This document shows positions 5,342 to 7,635 of a DNA stretch of 7,635 nucleotides, piece by piece. The stretch's first letter is position 1, and the number at the start of each line of letters is the position of its first letter. Under the pieces are notes generated by a model. It made no database searches. It was given only the letters and a program-made list of their open reading frames with translations, and was not told the origin of the DNA. The stretch comes from Bacteroidales bacterium UBA2939 (lineage in GTDB: Bacteria > Bacteroidota > Bacteroidia > Bacteroidales > P3), in contig DECD01000041.1 of NCBI GenBank assembly GCA_002349055.1, positions 1 to 7,635 of the forward strand, written 5' to 3'. Made by a program: the position numbers and the translations under genes.

Positions 5342-7230
5342 TGACCCCACAGAGCAAGCTGCTGAAGAAATACTGGGGTTACGACACCTTCCGTCCGTTA
5401 CAGGAGGAAATCATCGAATCCGTTATGCAGGGCCACGACACGCTGGCCCTGCTTCCTACTGGTGGCGGCAAATCGCTGTGCTACCAGCTGCCGGCATTGA
5501 TGAGGGAGGGTGTGTGCCTTGTGGTCTCGCCGCTGATAGCGTTGATGAAAGACCAGGTGCAGCAGCTCAATGACCGCCATCTAAAGGCGGCGTGCATTGT
5601 GTCGGGAGTCTCGGGCAGCGAGGCTACGGGAGTGCTGACCAGCGCCATCAGCGGTTCGGTGAAGTTTCTCTATGTCTCGCCCGAGCGCTTGTGTCAGCGC
5701 AAATTCATCGAGCATTTCAAGAAAATGAAGGTGGGGATGATCGCCGTGGACGAGGCTCATTGCATCTCGCAGTGGGGCTATGACTTCCGCCCGCCCTACC
5801 TGAAGATTGCCGACATCCGTCCCTACCATCCCGAGGCACCGCTGATAGCCCTTACGGCTACCGCCACGCCTGCCGTGGCCGACGATATCTGCCAACGGCT
5901 GATGATGAAGGACTGCCGACGTTTCCAGTCCTCTTTCGTTAGACCCAACCTCAACTATTTTGTGCTGCACGAGGGTGACAAGAACCAGCGCCTGCTGCGC
6001 ATCATCCGCCGTGTGGGCGGTTCGGGCATCGTGTATATGCGCTCGCGCAGCGGCACCCAGAATTTGGCGCGGTTCCTCAATGCGTCGGGTGTGTCGGCAA
6101 CGTGCTATCATGCAGGGCTTGGGTCGATGGAGCGCGACCAGCGCCAGGAGGCGTGGATGGAAGGTCGCTGCCAGGTGATGGTGGCCACCAACGCTTTCGG
6201 CATGGGTATAGACAAGCCCGATGTGCGTTTTGTGGTTCACATGGATATGCCCAACTCCCTCGAAGCCTATTTCCAGGAGGCGGGCCGTGCCGGACGCGAC
6301 GGGAAAAAGTCCTTTGCCGTGCTTATCTGCGACGCTTCCGATATCCAGAGGCTCAAGCGCGACTTCGACACCGAGTTTCCCGAGGTGAAGAAAATCAGGA
6401 ACGTCTACCGCGCCTTGTGCAACTACTACCGTGTGCCCGTTGGCGGCGGCGCCGACACGCAGTTTGATTTCGACATTGAGAAGATTTGCTTCACCTATAA
6501 TTTCGCCCCGCGCGAGTTCTATAGCGCCTGCCGCATCCTGGAGCGCGAGGGCCTTATCTCCATTCCCGAGCATGAGGATGCCTATTCGACGGTTCATATC
6601 CCTGTGTCGCGCGATGAGCTCTACCGTTTCCAGGTCGACCACCAGCGGCTGGGCGACATGCTGCAACTGGTCATTAGGATGTATCCGGGATTGATGGAGT
6701 GTGTTACGCCTGTCGACGAGCGCAAGATTGCCTCCAAGTGCTATTCAACCCCCGAGGAGGTGTCAAACATGCTGGCTCAGATACAGTCGATGCATATCAT
6801 CAATTACAACCCGCGTCCCTCGGGACCGCAAATCTATTTCCTCACCGAGCGCGTCAACGAACAGCTCATTTACCCGTCGGAGCAGAACTATGCGATGCTC
6901 AAGACGGCGGCGCGGCAGCGGATAGAATCGATAGTCGACTATGTGTCGAACTACAAGGTCTGCCGCAGCCGTCAGCTGGTGGCCTATTTTGGCGAGCAGT
7001 CGGTGGCCGATTGCGGCGGGTGCGACGTATGCCTCACGAAGAAGCCGCAAACGCTCGACGCGGAGGCTGCGGTGGAGAATCTGTTGCAGAAAAGTCCTGT
7101 GGGTGCCCGCCAGCTGGTGCAGATGCTCACCGCCGAAGGTTATAAGGATGTGGGCGACACCCTGCGCGAGATGCTTGACAGGGGAGAGGTGACGTTGGAC
7201 GAAGATTCTGTGTTACATCTTGCACTGTAA
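5341..7230 (+). CDS. recQ: RecQ-family ATP-dependent DNA helicase (short form without HRDC)
   Basis: RecQ helicases unwind DNA 3' to 5' using ATP during recombination and repair in the cytoplasm. This 629-aa protein has all core motifs: FRPLQEEII (17-25), Walker A TGGGKS (40-45), SPLIALMKDQV (63-73), DEAH (137-140) followed by the aromatic loop CISQWGYDFRP, TATAT (172-176), GIVYMRSR (229-236), ATNAFGMGIDKPDVR (282-296) and QEAGRAGRDG (312-321). A zinc site C-x16-C-x2-C-x2-C lies at C541, C558, C561 and C564. Between the core and the zinc site is an extra segment of about 200 residues that looks like winged-helix units (for example about 375-410). Only about 65 residues follow the zinc site, so no HRDC domain is present. 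This arrangement resembles Bacteroidota RecQ homologues I recall. It starts on the last base of the upstream stop codon (TGATG), without a promoter or Shine-Dalgarno, so co-transcription and coupled translation are likely. Its 3' end overlaps maf by 18 bp. Confidence 0.95.
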   Translation: MTPQSKLLKKYWGYDTFRPLQEEIIESVMQGHDTLALLPTGGGKSLCYQLPALMREGVCLVVSPLIALMKDQVQQLNDRHLKAACIVSGVSGSEATGVLTSAISGSVKFLYVSPERLCQRKFIEHFKKMKVGMIAVDEAHCISQWGYDFRPPYLKIADIRPYHPEAPLIALTATATPAVADDICQRLMMKDCRRFQSSFVRPNLNYFVLHEGDKNQRLLRIIRRVGGSGIVYMRSRSGTQNLARFLNASGVSATCYHAGLGSMERDQRQEAWMEGRCQVMVATNAFGMGIDKPDVRFVVHMDMPNSLEAYFQEAGRAGRDGKKSFAVLICDASDIQRLKRDFDTEFPEVKKIRNVYRALCNYYRVPVGGGADTQFDFDIEKICFTYNFAPREFYSACRILEREGLISIPEHEDAYSTVHIPVSRDELYRFQVDHQRLGDMLQLVIRMYPGLMECVTPVDERKIASKCYSTPEEVSNMLAQIQSMHIINYNPRPSGPQIYFLTERVNEQLIYPSEQNYAMLKTAARQRIESIVDYVSNYKVCRSRQLVAYFGEQSVADCGGCDVCLTKKPQTLDAEAAVENLLQKSPVGARQLVQMLTAEGYKDVGDTLREMLDRGEVTLDEDSVLHLAL

Positions 7231-7635
7231 AGGGCAATGTGGAGCCAGCTGCTGGAGGCTCTCATAAACCCTGGCCACAGGGAGACCCATGACGTTGTAG
7301 TAGCATCCGTCGATATGGCTGATGCCCACCATCCCAATCCATTCTTGTATGCCGTAGGCTCCGGCCTTGTCGTAGGGGCGATAGTTGTCGACGTAGTAGG
7401 CCAGCTCTTCGTCGCTGAGTGGGCGGAAAAAGACGTCGGTCTTCTCGGTGAAGGAGAGGGTGCGGGTGGCGGTGCGGAGGCAGACGCCGGTGTATACTTG
7501 GTGGCTTCTGCCAGCAAGAGTCTTGAGCATGTGCAGGGCCTCGTCGCGGTCGGCGGGTTTGCCCAGCACTTTGTCGCCGAGCACCACCACGGTGTCGGCG
7601 GTCACCAAGACGGTGTCGTCGTTTATGATTTCTGC
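7213..7635 (-). CDS. maf: Maf-family nucleotide pyrophosphatase (partial, N-terminus beyond window)
   Basis: This is the C-terminal 140 residues of a Maf protein; the gene runs off the right edge, so the N-terminal SxSPRR-type phosphate-binding motif cannot be seen. Maf enzymes hydrolyse nucleoside triphosphates, including non-canonical ones, to monophosphates and pyrophosphate, limiting misincorporation; they were first linked to septum formation. Visible family motifs are TADTVVVLGDKVLGKP, HQVYTGVCL, LSDEELAYYV, DKAGAYGIQEW and YYNVMGLPV. The AYGIQ form is that of the dTTP/UTP-preferring (YhdE-like) branch rather than the 7-methyl-GTP (YceF-like) branch, so that specificity is inferred. The frame is open to the window edge; the GTG at 7608 is an internal Val in TVLVTAD, not a start. 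The last residues (LAPHCPLQCKM) extend past the usual end of the family, and the final five codons lie inside the 3' end of recQ on the opposite strand. Confidence 0.93.
   Translation of the reverse strand, partial: AEIINDDTVLVTADTVVVLGDKVLGKPADRDEALHMLKTLAGRSHQVYTGVCLRTATRTLSFTEKTDVFFRPLSDEELAYYVDNYRPYDKAGAYGIQEWIGMVGISHIDGCYYNVMGLPVARVYESLQQLAPHCPLQCKM

Noticed and set aside
2405..5350. A 981-codon open frame on the minus strand covering the whole surface protein gene
   Set aside because: It is in exact codon register with the sense gene, so it stays open simply because the sense gene uses no TTA, CTA or TCA codons. The predicted product is rich in Arg, His and Val with no recognisable domain, while the sense frame has a signal peptide, repeat modules and a sorting domain.
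5581..6666. A 361-codon minus-strand open frame inside recQ
   Set aside because: Also in codon register with recQ, and it ends exactly where recQ uses a CTA codon (5581-5583). It is a shadow, not a gene.
7608..7608. GTG at 7608 as the start of the minus-strand Maf gene
   Set aside because: The frame continues open to the window edge with family-like sequence (AEIINDDTVL) before it, so this GTG is an internal Val and the gene is partial.

Overview
This window looks like chromosomal DNA of a Bacteroidota bacterium, most likely of the order Bacteroidales. Three things point that way. Both recognisable promoters carry the Bacteroides-type -7 box TAnnTTTG with an upstream TTG. No gene start has a convincing Shine-Dalgarno sequence. 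One gene encodes a protein with a type IX secretion (type B, gliding-motility-associated) C-terminal sorting domain, a system confined to this phylum. The coding DNA is GC-rich with strong third-position bias, while the intergenic DNA is AT-rich. The species cannot be named from the sequence alone.

Layout. Bases 1-342 are non-coding as far as can be seen. They hold two abutting short tandem-repeat arrays (9-mer and 11-mer units) and a same-strand cluster of ATTCG words next to the first promoter. Bases 322-486 are the promoter and a roughly 130-nt, highly foldable leader of rpsA. rpsA (487-2259, + strand) encodes a six-domain ribosomal protein S1 and is followed by a strong intrinsic terminator (2288-2315). 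A second promoter (2346-2376) and a short leader with two mini-ORFs precede a 965-residue secreted multi-domain surface protein (2444-5341, +). Its stop codon overlaps the start of a RecQ-family helicase gene (5341-7230, +). On the minus strand, a Maf-type nucleotide pyrophosphatase gene enters from the right edge (7635 down to 7213) and overlaps the 3' end of recQ tail to tail.

How the genes relate. rpsA appears to be its own transcription unit, with promoter, structured leader and terminator. The surface protein and RecQ probably share one transcript and may be translationally coupled, although nothing known links their functions. RecQ (DNA repair) and Maf (nucleotide house-cleaning) are convergent, with no visible terminator between them.

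The most interesting part is the rpsA leader. It can form a hairpin starting at the predicted transcript 5' end, a second hairpin, and an H-type pseudoknot ending 9 nt before the start codon. Together these make a candidate autoregulatory RNA. The remaining genes belong to known families, and I see no sign of a new defence system, CRISPR array, tRNA, rRNA or insertion sequence.
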